Positions 38,570-60,649 of a stretch of 64,000 nucleotides of DNA are shown in pieces. The translations under genes were made by a program, and so were the position numbers. Below the pieces are notes generated by a model. It was not told where the DNA came from. It saw only the letters and a program-made list of their open reading frames with translations, and did not search any database. Location: positions 186,001-250,000 of the forward strand of contig JAUJYZ010001328.1 of assembly GCA_033675265.1 (NCBI GenBank). Reading direction: 5' to 3'. Every line of letters begins with the position of its first letter. Position 1 is the stretch's first letter. The DNA is from Actinostola sp. cb2023 (lineage: Eukaryota; Cnidaria; Anthozoa; Actiniaria; Actinostolidae).

Positions 38570-41500
38570 ATGGCCTCTTCTATCCAGACGCTCGAAAAGA
38601 CTGTGAGCGACTACAAAGTCCACATTGAACAGATCTCGACTCTCCACCAAGAAACCGTTGAATGTTTCAAAGAAATTCAAGATGTCATTAACATAGACCA
38701 AGAACAAAACCCCTTATTACTGCCCGCGTTGCAGATTCCACAGTTCGACTTTGCAAACCGCTTGCCTTGTGTTTTGTTCATCGGTAGCCAGAACTGCGGT
38801 AAAAGTACTTTACTAAATGTTTTCCTACAAAGGCCGAAACTGCTACCAACACACGAGTGCCCGTGCACTTCGAGAATCGTACGCGTTGTATACAGCGAGA
38901 CAAACTACGCAAAGCTTTTAGATACAGATATGAACGAATTGAAGGTAAAAAGTTTCAACAAACAAGTCCCAAAAAAGTTCATAGTCTTGGAGAGTGACGA
39001 TCGAGAAGATGGACAACAACTGAACAAAATAGTAGAAGTTGGACTTAAACACGAGCTCCTTGAATGTGGGATACAGCTGATTGACTCGCCTGGTCGTAAC
39101 GAGAACGAGGCCTTGGATCGTGTTGTGGAGGAGTTTGTACACAAGGGGATTGTACCCCTTATCGTGTATGTGGTGGATGGAAACCAGCATATTCGTGAAA
39201 ATGTAGGTATCTTCAGATAACATGATGATTATTAATTACCTTAACATTTTACGTGTAAATCCAACTAAACGTTTTCCAGGATTTAATATATAAACTGCAA
39301 TATATTTAATGCAGATTATATCCTGCAAATAAACAAATGGAATTTCCTGTGTTCATACCCCCCCCCCCCCCCCCCCCCGCCTCCCCGGGGAGTCCCCATG
39401 TATGCTCGCCTTTAATCTATCTAGGGTTTGAAGTCCGCGATTTGGTAAGGGGGTCTCAGATTAAAATTTAATTTGTTCATAGTATGAAAAAATGTTTACT
39501 TTTAGTTATGATGTGAGTACAATACCCTGATAAATTATTTGATCAATGTGGTAAACTTGTATACCCTCTAATAAAAGATCCAGCCAGACTATACTCTGCA
39601 GCCAGTGCTAATACTATTAGAAGATTGCTAACTGGCAATCACTATTCACTATATCCAAATGAGTAACCACAAATTACCACAGGAAGCCCAAGCTGTGGTT
39701 TTGTGGAGAATTTCGTAAAAATATGTTTTCCTGTAAATACTGTAATAAAAGACTGTGGTAGTGTCTTGTGGTCTTTATTTACTATACCTGTACAAATTTC
39801 CAGCGAATTTCATTTTTTAATGTCTCCCCTCGCCCTGTAAAGAAAGAAGGATACTGTAATAAAAGACTTGAAACTGTGGTAGTGTCTTGTGGTCTTTATT
39901 TACTATACCTGTACAAATTTCCAGCGAATTTCATTTTTTAATGTCTCCCCTCGCCCTGTAAAGAAAGAAGGATACTGTAATAAAAGACTTGAAACTGTGG
40001 TAGTGTCTTGTGATCTTTATTTACTATACATGTACCTGTACAAATTTCCAGCAAATTTCATTTTTTAATGTCTCCCCTCACCCTGTAAAGAAAGAAGTCA
40101 CCTGAAATTCGCTGGAAATTTGTACAGGTATAGTAAATAAAGACCACAAGACACAATAACCACAGTTTCAAGTCTTTTATTACAGTATTTACAGAAAAAA
40201 ATATTTTTATGATATTCTCCACAAAACCACAGCTTGGGCTTCCTGTGAAATTACCAGCTCCTAAAAACATTATCTTCATGTACAGTGTACATGCTCTTAC
40301 ACTAAATATTTTCTTTTCTTTGTAACATTTAAAATATTTACAACAATACATGTATGTAGTTATTGCTTTATATATTGACTGATACAGTGAGGAAAATTAA
40401 GGATGCTTGAAATGCTCTGCTGGAAATTTGTATTCTTCTTTCCTTCCCTTGAGTTAATTTTCTTAGCATTCAGGACATGTAGTCAGATGATTCAGACCTG
40501 TCAACTCTGGACGTGCATGCATGCATGCATGGTGGTTCATTTTCACAACATATCTGTACTTGACGTTACGATGGCCCAGAGGAAATGAATGAAATTCAGG
40601 CTACTCAGTTGAGATGAATCTTTCCTTTACACAGTATGCTCTTTATACAATATAATATATTATAAAATAACTATGATATAACGCGTGCTCTGATTGGCCA
40701 AAGGATGCGTATTCCGCGTGCTTTATGAGAGCACACAGCACGCGCGTGCAGATATTCAAACATTTTTGTAACGAACAAAATTGAAAACTTGACTTAAAAT
40801 CATAATTGTATTTTATAAAAGAAATAGAAAACTTGCCCGTTGTGCTATGTGCAGATTTATAGCACTTGGGGACTGATCAGAACACTCGAGAAGTGTTGAG
40901 AAGCACTCCGCTACGCGTCGTGCTTCTCTTAACACTTCTCTCGATCGTGTTCTGATCTGACAGTCCCCACGTGCTATAAATCTGCACATAGCACGCGCGC
41001 TTGTTTTCTATTTCTTCAATAACTTATTTCAAGTTGTTGCATTTTAGATATAGATAGATGGTTCATTAATTGCATGCAGACTAATGGCTGAATTAATTGT
41101 GTACTTTGCAAAAAAATATTACTATTTATATCTACATTATATCTACATTATGTTAATAATATTAACTTTACTATATGGACAGAGACTTGTCTGTGCAACT
41201 GTTACAGTTCAGCTGAATCCCATCGGGGTCAGATATTTATTCTTTATCTCCTTTCTTTCTATAGGGCTCAAATGCTCAGAATAATTTTATATGGGTATCT
41301 TTATAGCACTTTAACTTTCCCTCAATTTCTATCTAAATGTAGTTCAGCTGACTATTAATGCTATGAACAAACTGTTTAACATTAGTATTAATCTAACTTA
41401 GTATGTCTCTTCGCCAGTGCTGGTCCACATTAGTCTATGAGTCCTATGACTACAGGACCGTACATAACCCAAAATTCAAGGGGGGAGGGGCAGTACATAT

Positions 41501-44500
41501 ATAACAGGAAAAATATCAATATAAATAGTACAGTTCTCAGTACTGTACTTTTTGGTATCATTTTTGCCTTGGGGGGGGGGGGGGGGGGGGGGGGTGCTGG
41601 GGGGAGGGGGGCAACTGTCCCCCCTGCCCCTGTGCTGTGTCCTGAATAACTGACAACAGTTTATTTAATAGATGAGAAAGATTTCCTCATTTCACCACCT
41701 GATTGAGCCAAGGAAATATATATTACAATGAAGTTTGGCTTAAAAACAAAACAAATGCTTCCTTATTATATTAAAATTCTTATACCTGGGCCCTTGCACT
41801 TAGGTGAATAGCGCTAAATCGGATTCTATCCAACCTGATCTTTAGACTTATCCGGTGGATAGCGCTATTCACCTTTCGTGCAACCGGGCCCAGATCTTTA
41901 GTCAAGTTTAACGGAAATTACTCTTTTGTCACTTGTTCAACCCAGACATTGAAAGTTTATAGATTAACTATAAAAGTCTTATTATTCCATATAGTTTACA
42001 ATTACAGCATCCCTCCTTTTCAGTGACACTTTTCTTCAAATATACGATCATTGTACCCTTATTAAGATGTATAAAAATTATAAGCTTAACTGAAGCTAAA
42101 ACAGAACAATGAAATCAAGAACCAACCTCAAACGAAGGTGATTCGGCTTTCTTGTGTGTTGTTGTACTAAACCGTTTCGTTTGCTTTCATTACAGATAAC
42201 TATCTCCATAAAATTGTCTTTCTTATAGTGTATTCGCTTACTTGATTGTATGCCAGAAGCCATATTAAACTCATTCTGATAAAACTTTACGAGAGGAAGT
42301 TATGCAGGCGCGCATGTGCAATGCGTTCCAACTATGCCCACCAGTTCAAATAGTTTTGGCGGGAAAACAGCGCGCACGCGCACGTAGGTCAAAATAAAAA
42401 ATTGTGCGGTGAAAAACTTGAAAGTCTGTAGATAATTTTGCGAGATTGTTCGAGCTTTAAATTCGATTCTGTAAAGAAGGCTAATACAATATTTCTAATT
42501 ATCGACATATCAATGAATATCGCAATAAAAATGTCTGAGATTTCTTTTTCTCTTTTTCAGGATCGGACAACCATTCGTGAGTTACAAGATAAGTTTCCTA
42601 ACGTGTCACTGATGTTCGTTTGTAGCAAGGTAGATATCGACAAACAGGCTCAAGAATATGACAACGACGATGACAAGCAAGACTTGACAGACCGCTATCA
42701 ACTTGCTCTAAAGAAGAAAATAGAAGTGTTTCGTCAACTAAAAGCTTCGTATTTTCTAGCTCGTGACGAAGAAATAGATGCCTCCCTGCATTTTCACGGA
42801 GTTTCTGCAAGAAACGTCGAAAAAGCGCGCAAGCATAATGAGCAAAACAACGACACCCGCAGCTTTGACCGACTTCACTGCTGCATTCTCGAGAAGTTGG
42901 AAAATGCTCTAATGAAAGACAGTAAAAAAGCATTAGGAAATTTATTATCAGCCCAAGAAATGATTTTATGCTCCGTCATTAGTGCTAGAAAATCTCTTTC
43001 ACTTACTACCCACTTGATACCGTCGGTTTGTGACCAAGCTTTAAAGACAGAACTGCTCATCTTTCAAACGACTTTGAAATTGGGCATGAAAAGTGACGAA
43101 ATAAAGAACACCATTCGACGTGATTTGGAACAATTATCCGCCGGATTCTTGGACGAAGGAGAGAATTACCAAATTATTGATCAGAGAACCATGCGGAAAG
43201 AGTTCCAAACGATCCAGAAAACAGCCGGTATTGATCCAGAATTACTAAAGCAAGTCCGTATTGAGGAGTTATTAGTGATGGAGTTCACCAGTGCCATAAA
43301 AGGTGCCATCGTAGATAGAACTTTCAACGTTCTGAAGTTTTCTATTCACATGGTGTTGAAAGAAGTACTTTCACATGCAGTTAGAGAGATGATTAAACTG
43401 ACGCAAACAGTGAGGAACCCGCTCATTGGTCGACTTGTGAAACGGATTTTTGGAGCCCCTACTTCAGAATCTGAAGAGGATGTCAACGACTTCCTTCAGC
43501 TACATCGGATTCTAGATGGGCTTCTCGATTCAGTGGATGCAGCTGTTAATTCAACACTGCGACGAGAAATTTCAATTCCACTGAGTGAGTTTGATGTAAA
43601 CGAGGTTGGCAGCAACCCAAGACCACGAGACGCTCATTGGAGACGAAAAGTCGTACAAACTTTGTTATCGAAACTCGACTTCAAACGTGTAGCGTCTTCC
43701 GTGATTGAGAGCTGTGACGAGTCGTTGCTTAAGTTACACAAACTTTTCAGGGATTCAGTTGAAAACTATCGCACTCTTAATACTATCTTTGATGGGGCGA
43801 ACTTGACGACCACCCTTCAGCACCTGCGATCAAAATATGTCCCTCGCGTGGCAGAGTTAGCTGTTAGAGGACACTCTCTTCGTTATGTTATTGAACGAGG
43901 TGTACCAGAACTAGGAGTGAAAATCAAATCCACTGCGCATGGAGAGATATATTCTTGTGCCTCTCGTCATTGGTGTTGGGATCAGAAAGAATGTATGGTG
44001 AAAGTAGTTACAAAATCTGAAGTTGGCCTCGAAGTCTGGTGCCAAACCATGAAAGACTGCATTAACTCGATGTAAGTCGCACTTTTTTTTATATGTGTTA
44101 AATTATACCGAGTTATATAGTCGACTACCCTCCCGGCGCTAACAAACACCTCCCGTAAGCTACCCTGGTTTGCAGAGGTTCTCTACTCACAGGAAAGGGA
44201 GAAATGAACACCAGGGTCAGTACTCGTAAGCGGACATTTTCTGCCCGCCAAGTTTAGCTCTGCTATTTGTGAATCAGTGTCGTTTTATTGTCAGTTTTCT
44301 TCCATAATTTATAAATTAAGGTCCTGAACGTTTCTCATTCTACTAAAACATTGATTTTAGCGGACACATCCCCAAACAGACACCTACGCTAGTTCCCAAG
44401 GATCACGGTCTTCATATAAGATTGCAGCAGACAACTAGTATACTGCATTCTATTGTTTGCTGATTTACTGTGAGAGACTTCGACCACTGGTTTTTGCGTT

Positions 44501-45990
44501 TTCTTGAAAAAAAAGAATTTTGATTCGCGTGTGTTCTTCATAATCGGAAAAACAGAGTACTAACTAATATGATTCCTCTCTCTTGGAAATGCAGGAATAT
44601 CAACTACAGGCTCGGTGAATGCTGCCGATATCACCTACAGCTGCATGGGTGGTACTATTTACCTGACCATGACCAACTCTACATTGTGATGGAGAAAGCA
44701 GAATGTGACTTGCTGACGGCGTTAAGGAACAGTGGATTGCAGTCCTGGAAAAGGAGAAAGGAGGTGGCCATAGATGTGGCTAAGGGACTGGAAGCGATCC
44801 ATAAAGTCGAGTATGTTTATCAAGATGTCAAAGCACAAAACATTATGGTATGTTTCATTTAACTAATAGAAGATGACTCTCCGTGCTTCTATACAAAAAT
44901 AATGCACGCTGAGGTCTTGAAAGCTGCTTGTGGATACATATGAGCGGAACGCGAGTGCATTCAGCAGCTTTCAAGACCTCAGAAATAAGATAAGATAAGA
45001 TAATTTATTTAACGTCAATTACACGCGGCGAGTGGTTGCCCATTCTCCCGAGAAGTGCAATGTTTTGTATAGAAACACGGAGTCATCTTCTATTCGCTTT
45101 ATAATATAAAACTAGTTTTAAACAGGCTTTCTACTTTGTTTTCGCTTTGTTTTCGCTGCTCCGTGCTTCTATAACATAATAATGCACGCTCTGCAACCAA
45201 TCAAATTGCGCGTTCTTGTGTCAGAGGTACACATAGTTTATATTATAAATACTTATATACTTTTTACTTCGTATACTTTTTAATTTAGTGTCCCCAATTA
45301 GTTGTATAAACTAAATACCTCGACACTTTAGATAAAGTCTTTATTTATTATTATTTATTTATTATTATTTATAACCATAGGGTATAGCATGACTATAATA
45401 CTTATCCACGAAGTCCACACGAGTGAAAATATGTTTGACATCGTTCAAGATAACATTGTCGTGCGTGTAAATGGAAAGAGACGCTTTTAAACTCATTCAT
45501 TTTATTATGGACTACCAATTGCTGTCGTGTGCGGTCAATACAATTAATTCCCAAAACGTTGGATGAGATCAAATCAGTATTAACTTTAATTCAATAGCTA
45601 ACTGCCAATGGAACAGCAAAACTCAACCTTGCCAAACCAGAAAAGCCCTTTGAAGACACCAAACTTGGAGTTCCTTTTCACATATCCCCAGAGATGTTTC
45701 AAAATCATGGCAAAGACGCTTCTTCTCACACCTTCGATGTCTACGCCTTTGGTTCGTTGTTATGGGTTTTGTGCGAGGGATCGGGTAACGCTCGACCCAA
45801 GGCTTACTCTCATTGCCAAGATATCGAAGCGATGAAGTTTGCTGTGTGTAACCAAGGACTAAAACCCGAGAGACCTCACGGAACACCCGATGCATGGTGG
45901 GTTTTGATGAGTGCCTGTTGGACAAGCGATGCTGATGTCAAGATGGATGCATTATTGAAGAACCTGGCCAACATCAGCACACCTCAGTAA
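38570..45990 (+). CDS. DSTYK-like gene D: dynamin-like GTPase with C-terminal pseudokinase
   Basis: Exons 38570-39202, 42561-44071, 44595-44847, 45598-45990, with phases 0, 2 and 0, 2790 nt (929 aa). GTPase motifs: G1 GSQNCGKST (72-80), PCTSRIVRV (98-106), G3 DSPG (172-175), and G4 SKVD (233-236, Ser for Asn) followed by DNDDDDK. The middle is helical and Lys/Glu-rich. The kinase-like domain has VVKVV, YQDVKAQN for the catalytic loop and KLNLAKPE where DFG is absent, then HISPEMF and DVYAFGSLLW. The reading frame is intact throughout, so this is the functional sister of frameshifted copy A. The closeness to A is patchy: long tracts of near-identical DNA alternate with divergent ones. AATAAA is at 46128-46133. 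Confidence 0.87.
39676..40250. mobile_element. TIR element with three internal ~122-bp tandem repeats (gene D intron 1)
   Basis: ACCACAGGAAGCCCAAGCTG at the left pairs with the right end. Inside, a unit containing TGTGGTAGTGTCTTGTGGTC, CCAGCGAATTTCATTTTTTA and GTCTCCCCTCGCCCTGTAAA occurs three times in a row, then part of it returns inverted after 40095. No transposase. Confidence 0.8.
40675..41015. mobile_element. Palindromic element in gene D intron 1
   Basis: GTGCTATGTGCAGATTTATA at about 40841 pairs with TATAAATCTGCACATAGCAC near 40975. The arms continue through GGGGACTG/CAGTCCCC and GAACACTCGAGAAGTGTT. Confidence 0.7.
41787..41892. mobile_element. 106-bp MITE in gene D intron 1
   Basis: TGGGCCCTTGCACTTAGGTG at the left pairs with the right end, which terminates CAACCGGGCCCA. 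The internal GAATAGCGCTA is also inverted. Two arms with a very short spacer. Confidence 0.75.
44865..45240. repeat. Palindromic dispersed repeat in gene D intron 3, second copy of 3250-3530
   Basis: GAAGATGACTCTCCGTGCTT, TATACAAAAATAATGCAC and GAGGTCTTGAAAGCTGCT recur in both copies, on both strands. A short GATAA/AAGATA run and fragments of other sequence are nested near 44990. Confidence 0.65.
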
Positions 45991-48900
45991 TCAACCTTGT
46001 GTAATGCCAGACGAATGCATTGCATTCTGGGAATGTTTGAAGTATCACTTCGTCGAATATACCTTTGTATTTTTATTCCAGAGAAGTTTCATATTAGATT
46101 TACTTATCTGATGAAAACGTATACGTAAATAAACGTTTTCAGTTTTTTTGGTACACTGGTGAGAAAATCAGTTATATTAATTACGATTATTAAATCATCA
46201 AATAAATGTATATATTAATATAATAGTCCTTCTGAATATAGTCGAACCGCTATTAGTAAAAGCTGCCATCCTCGGAGAAATGGCTGTATAGGGGTACGTT
46301 GGTCGCTTATTAGAGGCAGTCTTTATAGTAAGCAATAGTTTCGGGGCTTTGATATAGGTTCAACTGTTTTGAAGTACGCATGATCATTGTGTAAATATCC
46401 TGTAAATAAAGAAAAATAGACTAACAATATAGTTTAGAAGTGGGCTTTCAACTCCTATTTTCATTTCCATTTTTATTATTTTAGATCGAGTTTCTGTTAT
46501 ATCAACTTCTCTGATCTCAGTGATCTGACTGTAGGGCCGATTCAAATATAATAAAGTCAGTATATATGCCATCAATAGGTTTGTTTTAAGTGAGTTGAAG
46601 TACCGTGGGTGGCAAAACTCTTCTCGCGTTACGGTTCTTCATCAGTCGAGATGTGAGGATAACTAAGACTCTCCCGACGTAACGCGGGAACTGCATGAAG
46701 GTTCTCTGCCACCCAACTTTTATTTATCGCTCTGTCTGAAGAAACGCACGCAGAAAAAGAAATCTGGGTCGAAGTCATAAATAATATTCGAAGATCTCTT
46801 CCTATAGTTTTCTTTGACGCGCGCCATTTTTTACTATAAAATATATTAAATTATGAAAATTAGGTCCAGCTCTACCCAGGGTAGAGTTCAAGGGATAGCA
46901 GACACAGGAATATTCTGTCAACATCTGCAAAGAAGAACGCTTTGAAGGTGTTACTTTTTATAGTGTGTGCATAGCGTCGTGTTTTACCTGATTAAACCCC
47001 TAAAGGAGACCATTCTGGGCGTGGCTCAACCTAAAAGATACCATTCTAAACCAGAAATATTACAGATTTTCTGCCTGATCGGTCTGGACCACCAACACAA
47101 TATGAGGTCGGTTATATTTCTTCGCGAGCAACCCTAAATGCATGATACATGTACCTTGACGACTAAAAATATTGGCGTTCTGTCGTGAACAACCCAAACC
47201 CGTAATTTACACCCCTAAGAGACGACGATCATCCCCGTCCCTTTCACATAAGGAGTCCCCCTGGGTACATGCTATACGCATCCCTTGTGAATAAAGTCGA
47301 TACATTCTCTCATAAGTCAATAATATTTATTTGCATCATCAAGTAGATCTATGTGTTTTAAATGCTTACAGTGCGTTTCACATAACTTGACGAGCGAGTT
47401 CCGAAGTTCATTCGGAATTTGACCTTGAACTTCGAACTTTCTTTCCGAGTGAATTCGGAAATTCGTTGGAACCGAACTGGAAGTTGTACACATTCAATTT
47501 GCAATGTAGTTCTCTCCTTAAAGAAGTATTGAAGTTAGCAAATTTAGCTATTGCACACATAACAGGGAACCAAAGTGCTTAGTAAAGTAAAGAGAGTAGC
47601 TACACGACAGGTGTTTCTTATCATAAGATAATTCGTTTAGAACTTCCATGACTAATAATATATGATAGAAATGAAAAAGGACAACTTATGTGGTACTCAT
47701 CACTGAATTTGTACATAGAAATACCATTCTTTTCAGCTATAACTTAACCATTTTGTACAACAAACGCATCTTAGAATACTATGTATTGCAAGAGTGAGAA
47801 AAGAAGGAAATATTTTGTATAATGTACAGCTTGGTTTGTGATACTTTTTTTCTTGGGTACTCATCACCACTTTGAAACTCAACGGCAGATTCTGTCGTAC
47901 ACACTACCAGAAAAACTGGGATGGAACGTTGTTTGGAGAACAACTTCACTAGATTTCTCTTTCAGAAATAAACCTATCACTCTTTGTATCCTAGTGTCAT
48001 ATGTAAGGGTTGGTGCTGCTTTATCGAGATGTGCAGCACCACTTGGAGGAACAAAAACAACATTGTTTTGGGGTTTAAACATTCTTCCTAGAGTAAAGCT
48101 CTCCTGGTTGTCCAAGACATAACCAGAATTGACCAATGGGATCTAAGGGTGCCATCTCTATGCTTAACCTGATGATAATTAAAGTTGTTCCAATGACGTG
48201 AGGGGATGAAAGGGATGGAGTGCCTTGAAAAACTCAGGCGACATCTTGCAACATTGTTTGATTGACAGTAATTATAGAAACAACTGTCTTCCATCGACAT
48301 AGGCAAAGTCCTGATCACAACTGATTGCTTGCTTAATTTCCATTTTGCTGGATTGATGGCAAATGATCCAGCTTACTTTGTTTCATTTTGTCTTTATCCT
48401 TTAATTTATCTGTGAAGGAAGAATGTCGGTCATGAATAAAGATATTTAGAAAAGATCAATGTTACAATAATTTTAAATGCTTACAAATTTACATAATTTA
48501 TATATATATATATGACGAGGAAAAGGCAATAACAATGTCTACATGTATGGATTCTGTTGTTTGAGAATATGGAATCAATAAATTGAGAATTCATTCATTT
48601 TCGTTTGTACATTGTATATATTTTGCAGACTAGTTTTGTGTGCCCCTGTGGTGCTACAACATGTACCATCTATGAAGACCCGAGACTACCGTACTTAAGC
48701 TGTGTTTACATTTGAGCACTTTCATCATCTCTTCTTGTCATGCCAGAAGGCTCAAAGGTCGTCAGACTCTCGAGCACTTTACCAAGGTACAAATCAGAAA
48801 CCACTCAATCAACAATAGTTGTCTGATTTGTATCTTCGTAAAGCACTCAAGTGTAAACATGACATTAGTCAGCTGCTCATCCCCTTTTCCATCCTTCCAA

Positions 48901-48995
48901 TTCCTTCCCCTCGTTTCTTTTTCCTAGAATATCCCCCAGAATACCCCTTGTGTTTTCTGATGTCTTGTAAAGTAGTTGCTTCATATTAAGCACTG
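45991..48995. other. Spacer between gene D and the CDKL1-like gene
   Basis: It includes the D 3' end, a CCCTAAAAGG-type element remnant near 46985-47280, an inverted repeat at about 48698-48862 (GTGTTTACATTTGAGCACTT pairing with AAGCACTCAAGTGTAAACA) and a (TA)n run near 48500. Overlapping ORFs on both strands at 47840-48320 do not match anything I recognise and may lie in the CDKL1 3' UTR. Confidence 0.45.
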
Positions 48996-58660
<9,665 letters not shown>

Positions 58661-58664
58661 GCCC

Positions 58665-58770
58665 TTCAAACAAATGGACCAAGTTGAGGCTAACATTATA
58701 GCTCCAATCCATTGTATACTCAACGTTAGCCTCGATCAACTTGGTCCATTTGTTTGAAGGGAGAAAATGG
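58665..58770. mobile_element. Palindromic MITE-like element
   Basis: CCCTTCAAACAAATGGACCA at 58671 pairs with TGGTCCATTTGTTTGAAGGG ending at 58761. The inner arms GTTGAGGCTAAC/GTTAGCCTCGAT also pair. Confidence 0.75.
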
Positions 58771-58838
58771 TATATTACTCGGGCTTCTTGTGGAATGCAC
58801 GAGTTATCAGATGAATGGACCTTTTTGTTCTATCTATT

Positions 58839-59134
58839 TATCCATCCATCCATCCATCCATCCATCCATCCATCCATCCATCCATCCATCCATCCATCCA
58901 TCCATCCATCCATCCATCCATCCATCCATCCATCCATCCATCCATCCATCCATCCATCCATCCATCCATCCATCCATCCATCCATCCATCCATCCATCCA
59001 TCCATCCATCCATCCATCCATCCATCCATCCATCCATCCATCCATCCATCCATCCATCCATCCATCCATCCATCCATCCATCCATCCATCCATCCATCCA
59101 TCCATCCATCCATCCATCCATCCATCCATCCATC
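58839..59134. repeat. (ATCC)n microsatellite, ~73 units
   Basis: An essentially perfect CCAT/ATCC tetranucleotide array of about 295 bases. The Ser-Ile-His-Pro and Met-Asp-Gly-Trp repeat ORFs on both strands are by-products. Confidence 0.97.
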
Positions 59135-59215
59135 TATCTTAGGTTTTCGTTGCAATCTGCATGGTTGGGCATTAGGATTTTAAAACGATAGCTTGACCGT
59201 AAGCAGTCCGGTAGA

Positions 59216-59630
59216 ACCACAGGCAGCCCAAGCAATACATTTGTGGAGTGTATGAACGGATTTACAGTGAATGTATGGGGCGAAAAATACGTATTTTTTG
59301 TTTTAATAAATTTGAACATACCTTGGTCCTGTGTTGTTGTTAATGCTATTTAACATCATTCTGGCTGGTTTTTAGCCGTTTTAGAGCGGTTTTTGACAAA
59401 TTAGCTCACTAGTCAATAAATATTATTTATTGATTAGTGAGCTAATTTGTCAAAAACCGCTCTAAAACGGCTAAAAACCAGCCAGAATGATGTTAAATAG
59501 CATTAACAACAACACAGGACCAAGGTATGTTCAAATTTATTAAAACAAAAAATACGTATTTTTCGCCCCATACATTCACTGTAAATCCGTTCGTACACTC
59601 CACAAATGTATTGCTTGGGCTGCCTGTGGT
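59216..59630. mobile_element. Near-perfect 415-bp palindrome (foldback element)
   Basis: The arms 59216-59420 and 59426-59630 are reverse complements with only about two mismatches seen by eye. They start ACCACAGGCAGCCCAAGCAA and meet at TATTATTTA near 59423. The ends resemble those of the 39676-40250 element. Confidence 0.9.
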
Positions 59631-60649
59631 AGAACCGCAGATTAGGGTATACTTTTGACGTCACGATTCCATTGTTGCTGCCGCAAAGAATCCGATTTCA
59701 TAACAAGCAATCACGTGATAAAACAACCCAAAAATAAATCAAAATGGCGGCTTAAAGATCGTGTCTTCACGAAAATGCAAGCCTGTGCTTTGGTAGCGGG
59801 ATATTCAGCAATTTAACAAGCTCCAAAACTTGACACATATGGCTGGGATAAGATCGATGTAAAGCATCAGAACTGATTTATCTTGTAACAATAACGATTC
59901 CACTTCGTAATCACGCTCTACGGCGGTGAATGTTGAAGTAGCCTTGCTGGAGTACCAGAAACTATAGAGTTGGTCGCTATCCTTCTGATTTGGTATACAT
60001 TGATTACCGTATATTTTGAAATAGAATGAAGCTAACAAAGAACAATAGGTTTGCGGTACGTGCAGAATGACCCTCGATTTTATAGTAGTCGATTAATTGC
60101 TACAACTGCAGTAGTTCAGCACGTACATGCTTACAGTATGGGCTTTACAATGTAATACTTTTCACAAATACTCAAGACGTTCATCATTTTCTGTTTGATG
60201 TACGCTTAGGCATTTCAATCAGGAACCAAAGAGGGCAGTGGGTGAATTTTCACTACATACACTAATTTTCTTCCCACAAATTTTATTGTAAAATAAGCTT
60301 ATATAAAACTGGAAGTAAAATATATCTAAAGACAATACTCCAAAGAATCACAGTCCTTTTTTATATGCACTTTTAAGTAAAAAAAAAACACTTTTTGATG
60401 GCAATAATAATAAAGATCTTACAAACTTGTCTGTCCTAAATGTCACCACATTATGTACTTGTTAGTGTTTTGAATGACATTCCTAAAATTAATACTTATA
60501 GAGTACAAACACTACATTGAAAATAGACTTACATAGCACTATATAATCCTAAATAGTAGTGTTTATGTTGGACAGCTTGTTTGTACTCTAGTAGTATATT
60601 TCTCTAGTACTGTTATGTATCTTCCATAAACAATATTGGGTTGGGTTGG

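Noticed and set aside
16309..45990. Classification as interferon-type GBP/IRG GTPases
   Set aside because: The C-terminal kinase fold, middle region and shared intron phases point to DSTYK; no GBP or IRG hallmarks were seen.
47838..48318. Overlapping ORFs on both strands near the CDKL1 3' end
   Set aside because: No recognisable family and no clean splice link to the last CDKL1 exon; left as possible UTR.
58741..59191. Ser-Ile-His-Pro and Met-Asp-Gly-Trp repeat ORFs on both strands
   Set aside because: By-products of the (ATCC)n microsatellite.
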